64,000 bases of DNA from positions 27,480-91,479 of the forward strand of contig CAZDIA010000009.1 of the NCBI GenBank assembly GCA_964505385.1. Reading direction: 5' to 3'. Source of the stretch: SLJN01 sp964505385 (GTDB lineage Bacteria; Bacteroidota; Rhodothermia; Balneolales; Natronogracilivirgulaceae). Below the pieces are notes generated by a model. The model had not been told where the DNA came from, did not search any database, and saw only the letters and a list, made by a program, of their open reading frames with translations. Positions 45,413 through 54,250 of this stretch are shown here, in pieces (the stretch's first letter is position 1; each line of letters begins with the position of its first letter). Both the position numbers and the translations under genes were made by a program.

Positions 45413-46128
45413 GATCCACCCTCCGTTTCTGTAATTTTTTCTATATCAGCACCAATTGGCTGTTTGTCGTAAGTACGCTTGCCGATTGGCGTTTCAAACC
45501 CTTTATCTCTTCGCATAATGGCTCCGACCGGGCAAATTTCCACAGCTTCATCTGCGAGTTCATCCGTCAGATTGTCTGCCAATTCGGGATCTACATAAAT
45601 CTTTGTGTCGAATCCTCTGTTTAAAAAGACAAAAATAGTTTTACCGTCTTCATCCTTAATAGCACGGATACACCGTTTACACAAAATGCACCGGTTATGA
45701 TCTTTAATAATTTTTGGATGAGCAGAATCAATATTCCTCGTGGGGAATCGGTACGGAAACCTGGGAACATCCATTTGATACCGGTAAGCGAGCGCCTGTA
45801 ATTCGCATTCACCGCTTTTTTCACATGCCGGGCAATAATGATTGCCTTCAACAAACAGCATTTCAACGATAGACTTTCTCAAGTCTTCAATTTTCGGAAC
45901 CTTGCTCTCAATTTTCATGCCCTCGGCTACCTTTGTAGTGCATGCGGTCATTAATCTGCCATTGACCATAACCGTGCAAACCCGGCATGCACCTTTGGGT
46001 GGCACCCCATCCAGATTACACAAAGTGGGAATAAATATGTTATTCTCGCGAGCAGCATCAATGACATAGGTCCCTTCTTCAGCCCGGCATTCCACATCGT
46101 CGATAGTAAAGGTAATCTTCTTTGCCAT
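45409..46128 (-). CDS. hoxU: Hydrogenase diaphorase Fe-S subunit HoxU
   Basis: A 239-residue NuoG-N-like protein. An N-terminal [2Fe-2S] plant-type ferredoxin domain (PTLCNLDGVPPKGACRVCTV...TACTTKV) is followed by a His-Cys3 [4Fe-4S] site (EGNHYCPACEKSGECELQ) and a further [4Fe-4S] domain (NRCILCKRCIRAI...EICPVGAI). It links HoxY to the HoxF diaphorase. It lies 69 bp after hoxF and overlaps hoxY. Confidence 0.95.
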   Translation of the reverse strand: MAKKITFTIDDVECRAEEGTYVIDAARENNIFIPTLCNLDGVPPKGACRVCTVMVNGRLMTACTTKVAEGMKIESKVPKIEDLRKSIVEMLFVEGNHYCPACEKSGECELQALAYRYQMDVPRFPYRFPTRNIDSAHPKIIKDHNRCILCKRCIRAIKDEDGKTIFVFLNRGFDTKIYVDPELADNLTDELADEAVEICPVGAIMRRDKGFETPIGKRTYDKQPIGADIEKITETEGGS

Positions 46129-46197
46129 AGTAAAATAATTTTGGCAGTTTTAAATAATTTTCTGATCCACTTGTAGTGGTGTATTGCTTCAATAAAT

Positions 46198-47997
46198 TTA
46201 GTTTACGGTGTATTTCCCGGTTGCTTCCAACGCTTCCTGTATGGCGCCGTTCAGATCAAACTTGCTGTCATATCCGGTCACACCTCTGATCTTTTTATGA
46301 TACAGGTGACTGAAATTTAAAATACTTGTCTTAATCGGATTGCCGGCAGTTTGGCCAAGACCGCATCTGCTCGCTTTCAGAACATTCGCCCAATTCTGCA
46401 TTTCATCAATATCATGCATAGTGCCGCGGGCATCGATAATTTTTTGGAGCTTATCACGCAATATTACCGGCATGATACGGCAGGTTGTACATGATCCACA
46501 GGATTCTTCAATAAAGAAAGACGTATAATTCAGCACGACATCCTGCAGGAGGTCGCGGCTTTCGTTAAATATGACTAATGACCCACCTGTCGACAAATCT
46601 GCATAACAAAGCACGCGATCAAACTTTTCCGGACCGACTAGCGTACCCGACGGCCCGCCAACCTGTACTCCCTGAACATCATCCGCGCCGGCCATTGCGC
46701 ATATATCATTAATCGTAAATCCCCATTCAAGCTCATAAATGCCCGGATTACGGCAATCGCCTGAAATGCTTAATACTTTTGTGCCCGTAGATGCTTCCGT
46801 ACCCAAAGATTTATACCACTCACTGCCGTGAATCAGCGCTTTGACAACCGAGCAAAATGTCTCAACATTATTAACGACTGTCGGTTTGCCGAGATATCCC
46901 TGCTCTACCGGGAATGGCGGCTTATCTCTGGGCTCACCTCGTTTTCCTTCGGCGGATTCAATCAGGGCAGATTCTTCGCCACAAACATAAGAGCCGGCTC
47001 CTAACTGAATTCGAATATCAAAATTAAACCCTTTGATGCCGGCGATATCCTTTCCGAGCAGGTTTTTCTCATGGCCTTCCTTTATGATATTTTCAAGGTA
47101 TTTTTTCAGATACCGGTATTCGTATCGCAGATAAAGAATACCTTTGGTAGCGCCGGTTGCATAAGCGCCGATAATCATCCCTTCCAATAGTAATTTTGGG
47201 CGTTCAGTTAGAATCACCCTGTCTTTGAATGTGCCAGGCTCACCTTCATCCGCATTACAGATGAGATATTTTTCATCAGCATCGATTTCTCTGCATAATT
47301 GCCACTTCATTCCGGTCGGGAAACCGGCACCGCCCCTGCCGCGGATATTGGAATTTTTTACTTCCTCAATAACCTCTTCCGCAGACATCTTTGTTAATTT
47401 TTCCTGAACTATGTTGCCGGGAGTGTAATCCGGATTAAGAACAGGTCCGATTTTTCTAATGTGGTTATTAACTACAGCGCGGATATCTTCATGACTGTTT
47501 TGCCCGTCACCAAAGCCTTCCACAATCATTTCCTCAACATTCTTTCCTGCTTTTATATCCCTTATCAGCTCTTTTGTGCGAAAAGGTGTAAGATTGGGGA
47601 ATATCACACCATTGATAATGGCAGCAGGTTCCTGATCGCTCATTCCAATGCAGGATGTATCAAACAATCCGATTAGTCCATCTCTGGTAACAGAGTTGAA
47701 CGGGGTGCCGGCCTCTTCCTCAAAAGTACGGGCAACGGCATCTCGGCCTTTCATGTAGGCATTGACGCTGGTGTTCAGAAAGATTGAATATTTTCCCGTT
47801 GGCCGATCCGAAAAGAAGTGATAAAATGTGCGTGTCTGTTCCACATCAGCTTTAGAAATATCCAGCCCGGAAGCAATTTCTTCAACCACTTTATCGCTGA
47901 TATATCCATCCCTGGTTTGCACATCAATCAGAATATCCAACAGCCGGGTTGCATCCCTTTTATACTTATCCAATATGGAAATAGTGTTTTGTCCCAT
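46198..47997 (-). CDS. hoxF: Hydrogenase diaphorase subunit HoxF (NuoE-NuoF fusion)
   Basis: A 599-residue NAD(H)-binding subunit. Residues 1-175 are NuoE-like but keep only one of the four [2Fe-2S] cysteines (C116 in FDTSCIGMSDQEPAAIING). The NuoF part has the FMN/NAD loop RGRGGAGFPTGMKW (219-232), GAGSYVCGEESALIES (333-348) and the [4Fe-4S] ligands SCGSCTTC (499-506), plus a C-terminal cysteine. This is the NAD-reducing module of group 3d hydrogenases. A separate hoxE is absent because its fold is fused here. It is the first gene of the 12.9-kb operon. Confidence 0.95.
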   Translation of the reverse strand: MGQNTISILDKYKRDATRLLDILIDVQTRDGYISDKVVEEIASGLDISKADVEQTRTFYHFFSDRPTGKYSIFLNTSVNAYMKGRDAVARTFEEEAGTPFNSVTRDGLIGLFDTSCIGMSDQEPAAIINGVIFPNLTPFRTKELIRDIKAGKNVEEMIVEGFGDGQNSHEDIRAVVNNHIRKIGPVLNPDYTPGNIVQEKLTKMSAEEVIEEVKNSNIRGRGGAGFPTGMKWQLCREIDADEKYLICNADEGEPGTFKDRVILTERPKLLLEGMIIGAYATGATKGILYLRYEYRYLKKYLENIIKEGHEKNLLGKDIAGIKGFNFDIRIQLGAGSYVCGEESALIESAEGKRGEPRDKPPFPVEQGYLGKPTVVNNVETFCSVVKALIHGSEWYKSLGTEASTGTKVLSISGDCRNPGIYELEWGFTINDICAMAGADDVQGVQVGGPSGTLVGPEKFDRVLCYADLSTGGSLVIFNESRDLLQDVVLNYTSFFIEESCGSCTTCRIMPVILRDKLQKIIDARGTMHDIDEMQNWANVLKASRCGLGQTAGNPIKTSILNFSHLYHKKIRGVTGYDSKFDLNGAIQEALEATGKYTVN

Positions 47998-48238
47998 TGC
48001 ATTGTGGTTTTATGTCAAAGAAAAAGTGAATACTTTCGTAATACTTAAATCAACATATGATTTAAAGCAAAGACAGTAAATAATTCTTTTTATCGTACTA
48101 ATTTTTCTCTATTTCTATATCACCTTACAAATTTTTTATTAAAATTTTGTGAAGAAAATACCAATTTCTGAATGGCAGTTAGTTTTTTTAAATAACTGGT
48201 GCCTTTATAAGTTACTTTGTTACATACGGTTGAATTTA
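47998..48238. promoter_or_regulatory. Divergent control region between hoxF and hypF
   Basis: A 241-bp AT-rich gap from which hoxF (leftward) and hypF (rightward) are both transcribed. No clear TAnnTTTG box, sigma-54 box or operator palindrome was found, so only the divergent layout supports the call. The open frame that extends hypF upstream to 48149 is not conserved sequence. Confidence 0.4.
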
Positions 48239-50506
48239 ATGCAAAATCATTACAAAGCGCTGAGTGTAGATGTCAAAGGATTGGTTCAGGGGGTCGGGTT
48301 TCGCCCTTTTGTTTACCGGCTGGCACATAGTTTAGAACTTAAAGGCTGGGTCAGGAATACCAATGAGGGAGTAGTAATAAAAATTGAAGGTTTACAGGAT
48401 AAACTCGATCAATTTGTTGAAAAACTGCAATCCAACTCGCCGAAGGCATCTTCAATTTATAAACTGGAAAGTGAAACGGTATCTGTTGAATCTTTTGCCG
48501 ATTTTACGATAAAGGAAAGCCTCACCTCTTCTGATGACATCACACAGGTTTGCCCGGATATAAGTGTTTGTGATGATTGTCTTCGCGACATGCAACAACA
48601 ACCTCATCGCCTGAATTACCCATTCATTAACTGCACTCATTGCGGCCCGAGATTCACAATTGTCAGAGAACTCCCCTACGACCGTAAAAAAACCACTATG
48701 GCACCCTTTGAAATGTGTCATATCTGCCGGAGTGAGTATGAGGACATTGATGATCGGCGGTTTCATGCGCAACCGGTAGCTTGCAACCGGTGCGGTCCGC
48801 AATACACGCTGCATGAGAGTGACCGCCTAACCGGGAATATTGATGATATCCTCACAAAAACTTCTGAGATCATTCAGCGGGGAGGTGTAATCGCCATTAA
48901 AGGTATAGGCGGATACAATTTGATGTGTGATGCGGCAAATCAAGCAGCTGTCAGGAAAATGCGTGAAATCAAGCGGCGCAGCGGGAAGCCTTTTGCTGTT
49001 ATGGTAAAGAATGAAGATGCGGCTATACGGTATGCGGATATATCACCAAAAGAAAAAGAGTTACTTTCCTCCTGGCGCAGGCCTGTCGTCCTGATGAACC
49101 AGCATAAACCCCTGGCTGAAGATATTAATCCGGGTTTTTCTTCAATCGGGTTAATGTTGCCGCATATGCCTTTTCACTATCAAATGTTTGAGAAATTCCA
49201 AACGGACGCTGTTGTCTTTACCAGTGGAAATATATCTGATGAACCGATTGTGATTGAAAATCAAAAAGCGCTGGAAACATTTATGCACCTTACAGATGCG
49301 GTAATTACCTACAACCGGGAGATCCACAATCGTGCCGATGATTCGGTCGTATTTGCGGCAAATCAGACGCAACGGACGATTCGAAGAGCAAAAGGATATG
49401 TGCCCGAACCGGTAAGGCTTTCATTTTCCGCAGACGGGATTCTTGCCGTTGGCGCAGAACTGAACCATTGCTTCGCTTTGGGTAAAGGCGATGAAGTTAT
49501 AATCAGCCAACACATCGGGGATTTAAAAGATGTAGAGACATACTCTTTTTTTGAGGAGTCGGTCTACCGGTTTCAGAAACTTTTTAGAGTCGATCCCGGG
49601 CACATTATCTGTGATCTTCATCCGGATTACCTATCAACTCAATTTGCCGAACAGTCAAACCTCCCGGTAACGCGGGTTCAGCATCACCATGCGCATATCG
49701 CCGCATGTATGGCCGAGCATCATCTCGACGAACCCGTAATCGGTATTTGCTGGGATGGAACCGGACTCGGAACCGACAACCGCATCTGGGGCGGTGAGTT
49801 TTTACATGCCACTCTGGAAGATTTTCAACGCTTCTCACATTTTGACTACGTCCCGCTACCGGGCGGTGATCAGGCTGTTAAAGAACCCTGGAGAACGGCG
49901 GCTTCCTATCTGTATAAATATTTCGGTGATGATCTTCTTGATATCGATATTCCTTTTATAGAAAAACTCAAAAACAAAAATCAGCTTGATTTAATATTGC
50001 AAGCTCTTGATCGCGAATTAAATACTCCCCTTTCATCTGCGGCGGGCCGCCTGTTTGATGCCGTTGCAGCAATCACTGAAGTATGTGAGTACAACACGTT
50101 CCACGCAGAAGCCCCCATGAAGCTGGAAGCACTTATTGATAAAGAGATTACTGATGTTTACACATATGAGTTTTCAAAATCTGTTTCTTTTGCCCCCATG
50201 ATAAAGGAGATCATCGTTGATATACAAAACCAGGTTCCCGTATCCGCAATAAGTGCAAAATTTCATAATACACTTGTTTCGGTTATATTTGAGGGTGCGA
50301 AAAGAATGAATAAGGCTTTGGGTACAGAAAAGGTCATTTTGACAGGCGGTGTTTTTCAGAATAAATTTTTACTTGAAGAAAGTGAAAAACGCCTGGCCGA
50401 TACGTTTGAAGTATACAGTCCTCATGCAATTCCGGCTAATGATGCCGGAATTGCACTTGGTCAGATTGCTATATCTGCCAAAAAGTTAAACCTTAAAAGT
50501 TCATAA
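48239..50506 (+). CDS. hypF: Carbamoyltransferase HypF
   Basis: Makes the carbamoyl group that becomes the CN ligands of the Ni-Fe site. Domain order: acylphosphatase (VDVKGLVQGVGFRPFVYRLA), two zinc fingers (CDDCLRDM...CTHCGPRFT and CHICRSEYED...CNRCGPQY), a YrdC-like nucleotide domain (KGIGGYNLMCDAAN) and a Kae1-like kinase fold (RVQHHHAHIAACMAEH; GICWDGTGLGTDNRIWGGEF). ATG 48239 was chosen because the 30 codons upstream (to 48149) have no family match. About 755 residues. First of the hypFCDE unit, divergent from hoxF. Confidence 0.97.
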   Translation: MQNHYKALSVDVKGLVQGVGFRPFVYRLAHSLELKGWVRNTNEGVVIKIEGLQDKLDQFVEKLQSNSPKASSIYKLESETVSVESFADFTIKESLTSSDDITQVCPDISVCDDCLRDMQQQPHRLNYPFINCTHCGPRFTIVRELPYDRKKTTMAPFEMCHICRSEYEDIDDRRFHAQPVACNRCGPQYTLHESDRLTGNIDDILTKTSEIIQRGGVIAIKGIGGYNLMCDAANQAAVRKMREIKRRSGKPFAVMVKNEDAAIRYADISPKEKELLSSWRRPVVLMNQHKPLAEDINPGFSSIGLMLPHMPFHYQMFEKFQTDAVVFTSGNISDEPIVIENQKALETFMHLTDAVITYNREIHNRADDSVVFAANQTQRTIRRAKGYVPEPVRLSFSADGILAVGAELNHCFALGKGDEVIISQHIGDLKDVETYSFFEESVYRFQKLFRVDPGHIICDLHPDYLSTQFAEQSNLPVTRVQHHHAHIAACMAEHHLDEPVIGICWDGTGLGTDNRIWGGEFLHATLEDFQRFSHFDYVPLPGGDQAVKEPWRTAASYLYKYFGDDLLDIDIPFIEKLKNKNQLDLILQALDRELNTPLSSAAGRLFDAVAAITEVCEYNTFHAEAPMKLEALIDKEITDVYTYEFSKSVSFAPMIKEIIVDIQNQVPVSAISAKFHNTLVSVIFEGAKRMNKALGTEKVILTGGVFQNKFLLEESEKRLADTFEVYSPHAIPANDAGIALGQIAISAKKLNLKSS

Positions 50507-50519
50507 AATATATAAGCTA

Positions 50520-50780
50520 ATGTGCCTTAGTATTCCGGGTAAAATAGTTTCAATCGATGATGATACAGCAAAAGTTTCAATCGGCGGAAGCGAAGTCGAG
50601 GCAAGCCTTCAGCTGCTTGATGATGTAAATATTGGCGAATATGTGCTTGTTCACAGTGGTTTCGCCTTGGAGCGCATCAGCGATGAAGAAGCCCATAAAA
50701 TGCTTGAAACCATACGCGCTATGGGTGAGCTGGACGAATACGAAAACAGCCAATCAGAAAATGAAGCCGGCACACAGTGA
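50520..50780 (+). CDS. hypC: Hydrogenase maturation chaperone HypC
   Basis: An 86-residue chaperone. The N-terminal MCLSIPGKI contains Cys2, which carries the Fe(CN)2CO fragment with HypD. VHSGFALERI near residue 47 is the second family block. The acidic tail (NSQSENEAGTQ) is variable. It lies 14 bp after hypF and overlaps hypD by 4 bp. Confidence 0.96.
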   Translation: MCLSIPGKIVSIDDDTAKVSIGGSEVEASLQLLDDVNIGEYVLVHSGFALERISDEEAHKMLETIRAMGELDEYENSQSENEAGTQ

Positions 50781-51862
50781 AATATATCTATGAATTTCGA
50801 AATAAAGACCTGGTTGATCCGCTGCTGAATCGTATTCGGGCTTATCAAGGACCTGAAGTACAATTCATGGAAGTGTGCGGCGGACACACAATGGCCATTC
50901 AGAAATTCGGGATTCCCGCCCTCCTGCCCTCAAATGTCAATCTTATATCCGGGCCCGGATGCCCGGTGTGTGTTACGTCCCAGCGATTCGTTGATCATGC
51001 AATTGCGCTCAGCAGATTGGATGATGTCATTATTGCCACATATGGTGATTTGGTCAGAGTGCCCGGAAGCACCTCGTCTCTTGAGAAGGAAAAAGCTGAC
51101 GGGAATGACATACGAATGGTCTACTCTACACTTGAAGCACTCGCTATAGCCCGGGATAACCCATCACAAAATGTAGTATTCCTCGGGATTGGGTTTGAAA
51201 CCACAGCTCCGGCAAGCGCTGCCGCATTGCAAAAAGCGAGGCAAAACAACCTCCGAAATTTCTCTTTATTAAGTGCCCACAAAATTATGCCACCGGCCAT
51301 GGCAGCCATTGTGGATGAAGAAGTGGATATCGATGGCTATCTTGCACCCGGCCATGTTAGTACGATTACCGGTTCAAAAATTTTCGAAGGCATTCCACAA
51401 AAGTATAACCTTCCTGTCGTAGTCTCCGGTTTTGAACCTCTCGATGTCCTGCAGTCTATTCAAATGTTGCTTGATCAGATAGTATCCGGTGAGAGAAAAG
51501 TTGAAATTCAATACAGCCGGGTGGTCAAACCGGAAGGCAACCAAAAGGCGCAATCGATTTTGAATGATGTCTTCACACTACGAAATGACTGGTGGAGAGG
51601 ACTCGGTGAACTTCCGCAAAGCGGATTGGGAATCAAAGAGGAGTACGCCGAATGGGATGCGGAAAAGATATTTTCAGTGGATGTAGAGCCTACTATTGAA
51701 CCTGCCGGTTGTATCTGTGGTGAAGTTTTAAAGGGCGTTAGTAAACCAATTGATTGTGCACTTTATGGTACCGTTTGCACACCGGGTAATCCCGTAGGCA
51801 CCTGCATGGTATCCGAAGAAGGAGCTTGTCACGCTTATTACAGATATGGAGCAAACCAATAA
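50777..51862 (+). CDS. hypD: Hydrogenase formation protein HypD
   Basis: A 361-residue Fe-S protein that assembles the Fe(CN)2CO unit. FMEVCGGHTMAIQKFG, SGPGCPVCVT, LGIGFETTAP and a C-terminal cysteine set (PAGCICGEVLKG...CALYGTVCTPGNPVGTCMVSEEGACHAYY) for the [4Fe-4S] cluster are all present. It starts at GTG 50777, in the GTGA overlap with the hypC stop. It also overlaps hypE by 17 bp. Confidence 0.97.
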   Translation: MKYIYEFRNKDLVDPLLNRIRAYQGPEVQFMEVCGGHTMAIQKFGIPALLPSNVNLISGPGCPVCVTSQRFVDHAIALSRLDDVIIATYGDLVRVPGSTSSLEKEKADGNDIRMVYSTLEALAIARDNPSQNVVFLGIGFETTAPASAAALQKARQNNLRNFSLLSAHKIMPPAMAAIVDEEVDIDGYLAPGHVSTITGSKIFEGIPQKYNLPVVVSGFEPLDVLQSIQMLLDQIVSGERKVEIQYSRVVKPEGNQKAQSILNDVFTLRNDWWRGLGELPQSGLGIKEEYAEWDAEKIFSVDVEPTIEPAGCICGEVLKGVSKPIDCALYGTVCTPGNPVGTCMVSEEGACHAYYRYGANQ

Positions 51863-52865
51863 ACAAATTCGCCTCGGCCACGGCAGCGGTGGCAAACTGA
51901 CCCACGAACTGGTAACGGATCTTTTTCTCAAATACTTTGATAATGAGTATCTAAGCGACCAGGGAGATTCTGCGATATTATCCTCCCATGACATTAAACT
52001 TGCTTTTAGCACAGACTCTTATGTCGTTGATCCTATATTTTTTCCAGGTGGTAATATTGGCAGTCTTGCCATCAGCGGAACCGTGAATGATCTTGCCGTG
52101 ACAGGCGCCGTTCCCCGCTACCTTACAGCCGGATTCATTATCGAAGAGGGATTTCTTATTCGCCAGCTTGAAGAAATAGTAGAAACAATGGCGGAAACAG
52201 CGCGTGAAAGCGGAGTTCAAATTGTAGCCGGAGATACTAAGGTGGTGCATAAAGGCAAATGCGACAAAGTATTCATCAACACAAGCGGGATCGGTACCCT
52301 TGAAGATAAATTTACTCATATCGCAAGCGGGAAAAATATCCGGGAAAGTGATAGAATAATTATTAACGGATTTGTGGGAGATCATGGGATATCTATACTT
52401 GGAGAGCGAGAGTCGCTAAAGTTTTCATCAACGGTTAAATCGGATGCTGCCTGTCTGAACGGCTTGATACAGGATGTTCTCCGCCATCATGAGGTTCGTT
52501 TCATGCGGGATGCTACCCGTGGAGGTCTTGCAACAGTGTTAGCTGAAATAGCGAGCACCCTTCCGGTTGGCGTAGAAGTTGATGAGGCAGCTATACCTGT
52601 AAGAGATGAAGTCCGCGGAATTTGCGAAGTTTTTGGTTATGATCCACTCTACATGGCAAATGAAGGTAAGGTTGTCATGGTCGTTCCCGGGGACCAGGTT
52701 GATGAAGTTATTGAAACTATTCGTCAGCACCCGTTAGGAATGGAGAGCGCGGAAATCGGTAAAATTACAAATGCGCATCCCGGTAAAGTTGTGTTACATA
52801 CCGAAATTGGCGGACGCCGTTTTCTGGATATGTTATCCGGAGAGATGTTACCGCGAATTTGTTAG
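51846..52865 (+). CDS. hypE: Hydrogenase maturation protein HypE
   Basis: A 339-residue AIR-synthase-fold protein that dehydrates the C-terminal thiocarboxamide to thiocyanate and passes cyanide to Fe. IRLGHGSGGKLTHELV at the N-terminus, an SGTVNDLAV motif, MRDATRGGLATVLAEIA, and the terminal PRIC with the acceptor cysteine as the last residue are the defining features. It completes hypFCDE. Confidence 0.97.
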   Translation: MEQTNKQIRLGHGSGGKLTHELVTDLFLKYFDNEYLSDQGDSAILSSHDIKLAFSTDSYVVDPIFFPGGNIGSLAISGTVNDLAVTGAVPRYLTAGFIIEEGFLIRQLEEIVETMAETARESGVQIVAGDTKVVHKGKCDKVFINTSGIGTLEDKFTHIASGKNIRESDRIIINGFVGDHGISILGERESLKFSSTVKSDAACLNGLIQDVLRHHEVRFMRDATRGGLATVLAEIASTLPVGVEVDEAAIPVRDEVRGICEVFGYDPLYMANEGKVVMVVPGDQVDEVIETIRQHPLGMESAEIGKITNAHPGKVVLHTEIGGRRFLDMLSGEMLPRIC

Positions 52866-53155
52866 TGCGATTCTCTATAAATAATCAGATAACAACCTGG
52901 TTTTGAACATTTTTCGTAACAAATGAAACTGAGTATCATTTGTTCACCTAAAATTCGTTAATACTAATGAGGAATTAGATGTATACCCTGTAAATATTAA
53001 TTTGGCTGGTCGAATCGGTCACATTATTTATGGTCATGTATTCAGGGTAAACCCAAGTAGGTCAACAGTCCGGATTCTTCATTTGTTGGTTTCTGTTTGT
53101 TCATAAAGTGCAGAAATATTGGATACACCCAATTTCTAACCGGAGATGACAAAAG

Positions 53156-53935
53156 ATGAAAAACTGGTTACGACATATATCATTAGCTTCCCTTCTTCTG
53201 ATCTTTAACATAGATCTGCACGCCGGTGAAATAAACAGTGATGAAACCCTGACTGAGACTGTTGAAATACGGTTCATGCATGCTTCAGCTCACGAGGATG
53301 CTTTTTCTGTTGACATCTACATAAACAGTGACCCCGAGGGAGAGCCTGAAATTTCCGGCATGGAGTATCAAAGTGCTACCGAATTTATGGAGTTCTCTGC
53401 AACAGATGACTTTTCTGTCACAGTGACGCCTTCCGGTGATGATGAGGTAATTTATTCTGATGAATTTGAAATCGAACCGGGCATCCAGTACTCGGCAATT
53501 ATCAGGGGAGATCACGATGAGGATATTCCGGGTGTAGACCTTGTTGCGGTATTCGCGGGTGGTACAAGTGCGTTCCCGCAGAATCTTACCAGCAGCCCTG
53601 ATAATGAAATTGAGGAAGAGACTCCACAAGAGGTCACTTTAAGTCAAAATTATCCCAACCCTTTCAATGCAACTACATCGATTGAATTTCAAATGCCTGA
53701 TGATGCACATGCAGAGTTGAAAGTTTACAATACTCTTGGTCAAAAAGTAGAGACTTTGATTGATGAACACGTAAGTGCCGGTAGGCACGAAGTTTCTTTT
53801 GACGCCTCAGACCTATCGACAGGCGTCTATATCTATCAGCTTAATGTCGAAGGGCGGACAATTACAAATCAGATGCCCTTGTCAAATAGTGTCTGTAAGA
53901 AAACTACAAGTGCACTAAATAATGATATTTTTTGA
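53156..53935 (+). CDS. DUF4397 domain protein with type IX secretion tail (frameshifted end)
   Basis: A 259-residue exported protein: Sec signal, DUF4397 beta-sandwich (VEIRFMHASAHEDAFSVDIYINSD, SAIIRGDHDEDIPG) and a T9SS type A sorting domain (QNYPNPFNATTSIEFQMP, VYNTLGQKVETLID, LSTGVYIYQLNVEGRTI). Such tails normally end in K/R plus a short stretch, e.g. MTFIK. Here the frame runs 16 residues further to SALNNDIF. Inserting one base after ATG 53873 would give M-x-L-V-K and a stop at TAG 53887, so a one-base deletion is likely. It is the first gene after hypE, with a 290-bp gap. Confidence 0.75.
   Translation: MKNWLRHISLASLLLIFNIDLHAGEINSDETLTETVEIRFMHASAHEDAFSVDIYINSDPEGEPEISGMEYQSATEFMEFSATDDFSVTVTPSGDDEVIYSDEFEIEPGIQYSAIIRGDHDEDIPGVDLVAVFAGGTSAFPQNLTSSPDNEIEEETPQEVTLSQNYPNPFNATTSIEFQMPDDAHAELKVYNTLGQKVETLIDEHVSAGRHEVSFDASDLSTGVYIYQLNVEGRTITNQMPLSNSVCKKTTSALNNDIF
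53887..53918. repeat. 32-bp dispersed repeat, copy 2 (transposon-end-like)
   Basis: It starts TAGTGTCTGTAAGAAAA at exactly the stop codon predicted before the frameshift, and matches the copy at 2254-2285 at 27 of 32 positions. An inverted, weaker echo of TAGTGT...GACAAG lies near 54003-54017. That would bound a MITE-like segment of about 130 bp that inserted at the end of the gene. Confidence 0.45.
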
Positions 53936-54250
53936 ATTAACAATAACTAACAAAGCCTATTGATAACCAATAATATTCTTATTCATCAGGGATACCTGAA
54001 CTTGTCCGTACACTAAACTAAAGGGTTATCGTTATATTAGAAATTCAGCTCGACCCACATGGATATAGAAGTACTGATTATCAATGTGGAAAGTTAGGAG
54101 TAACTTTAAAATTGGATTTTAGGATCCATTAAAAATCGGGCAATTGTCTGGCATAATTAGTACTATTAACAGCACAATTTTAAATCGCGGCTTACCCTGC
54201 CGGTAAAACCGTGATACTAACCAAATTATTAAACAGAAAGGAGTGTGTTG
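53936..54250. other. Intergenic gap before ppdK
   Basis: A 315-bp AT-rich gap. Apart from the ppdK ribosome site AGGAG (54239-54243) and the possible inverted repeat end near 54010, I see no coding frame, riboswitch-like stem or terminator. Confidence 0.4.

Noticed and set aside
46198..47997. Missing hoxE as a sign of an incomplete hydrogenase
   Set aside because: The NuoE-like fold is fused to the N-terminus of HoxF, as in four-subunit soluble hydrogenases.
48149..48238. Longer HypF start at 48149
   Set aside because: The 30 extra codons precede the conserved acylphosphatase start and do not match the family; ATG 48239 fits better.
53936..54250. Riboswitch upstream of ppdK
   Set aside because: No conserved stem set was found in the AT-rich gap; only a ribosome site is clear.
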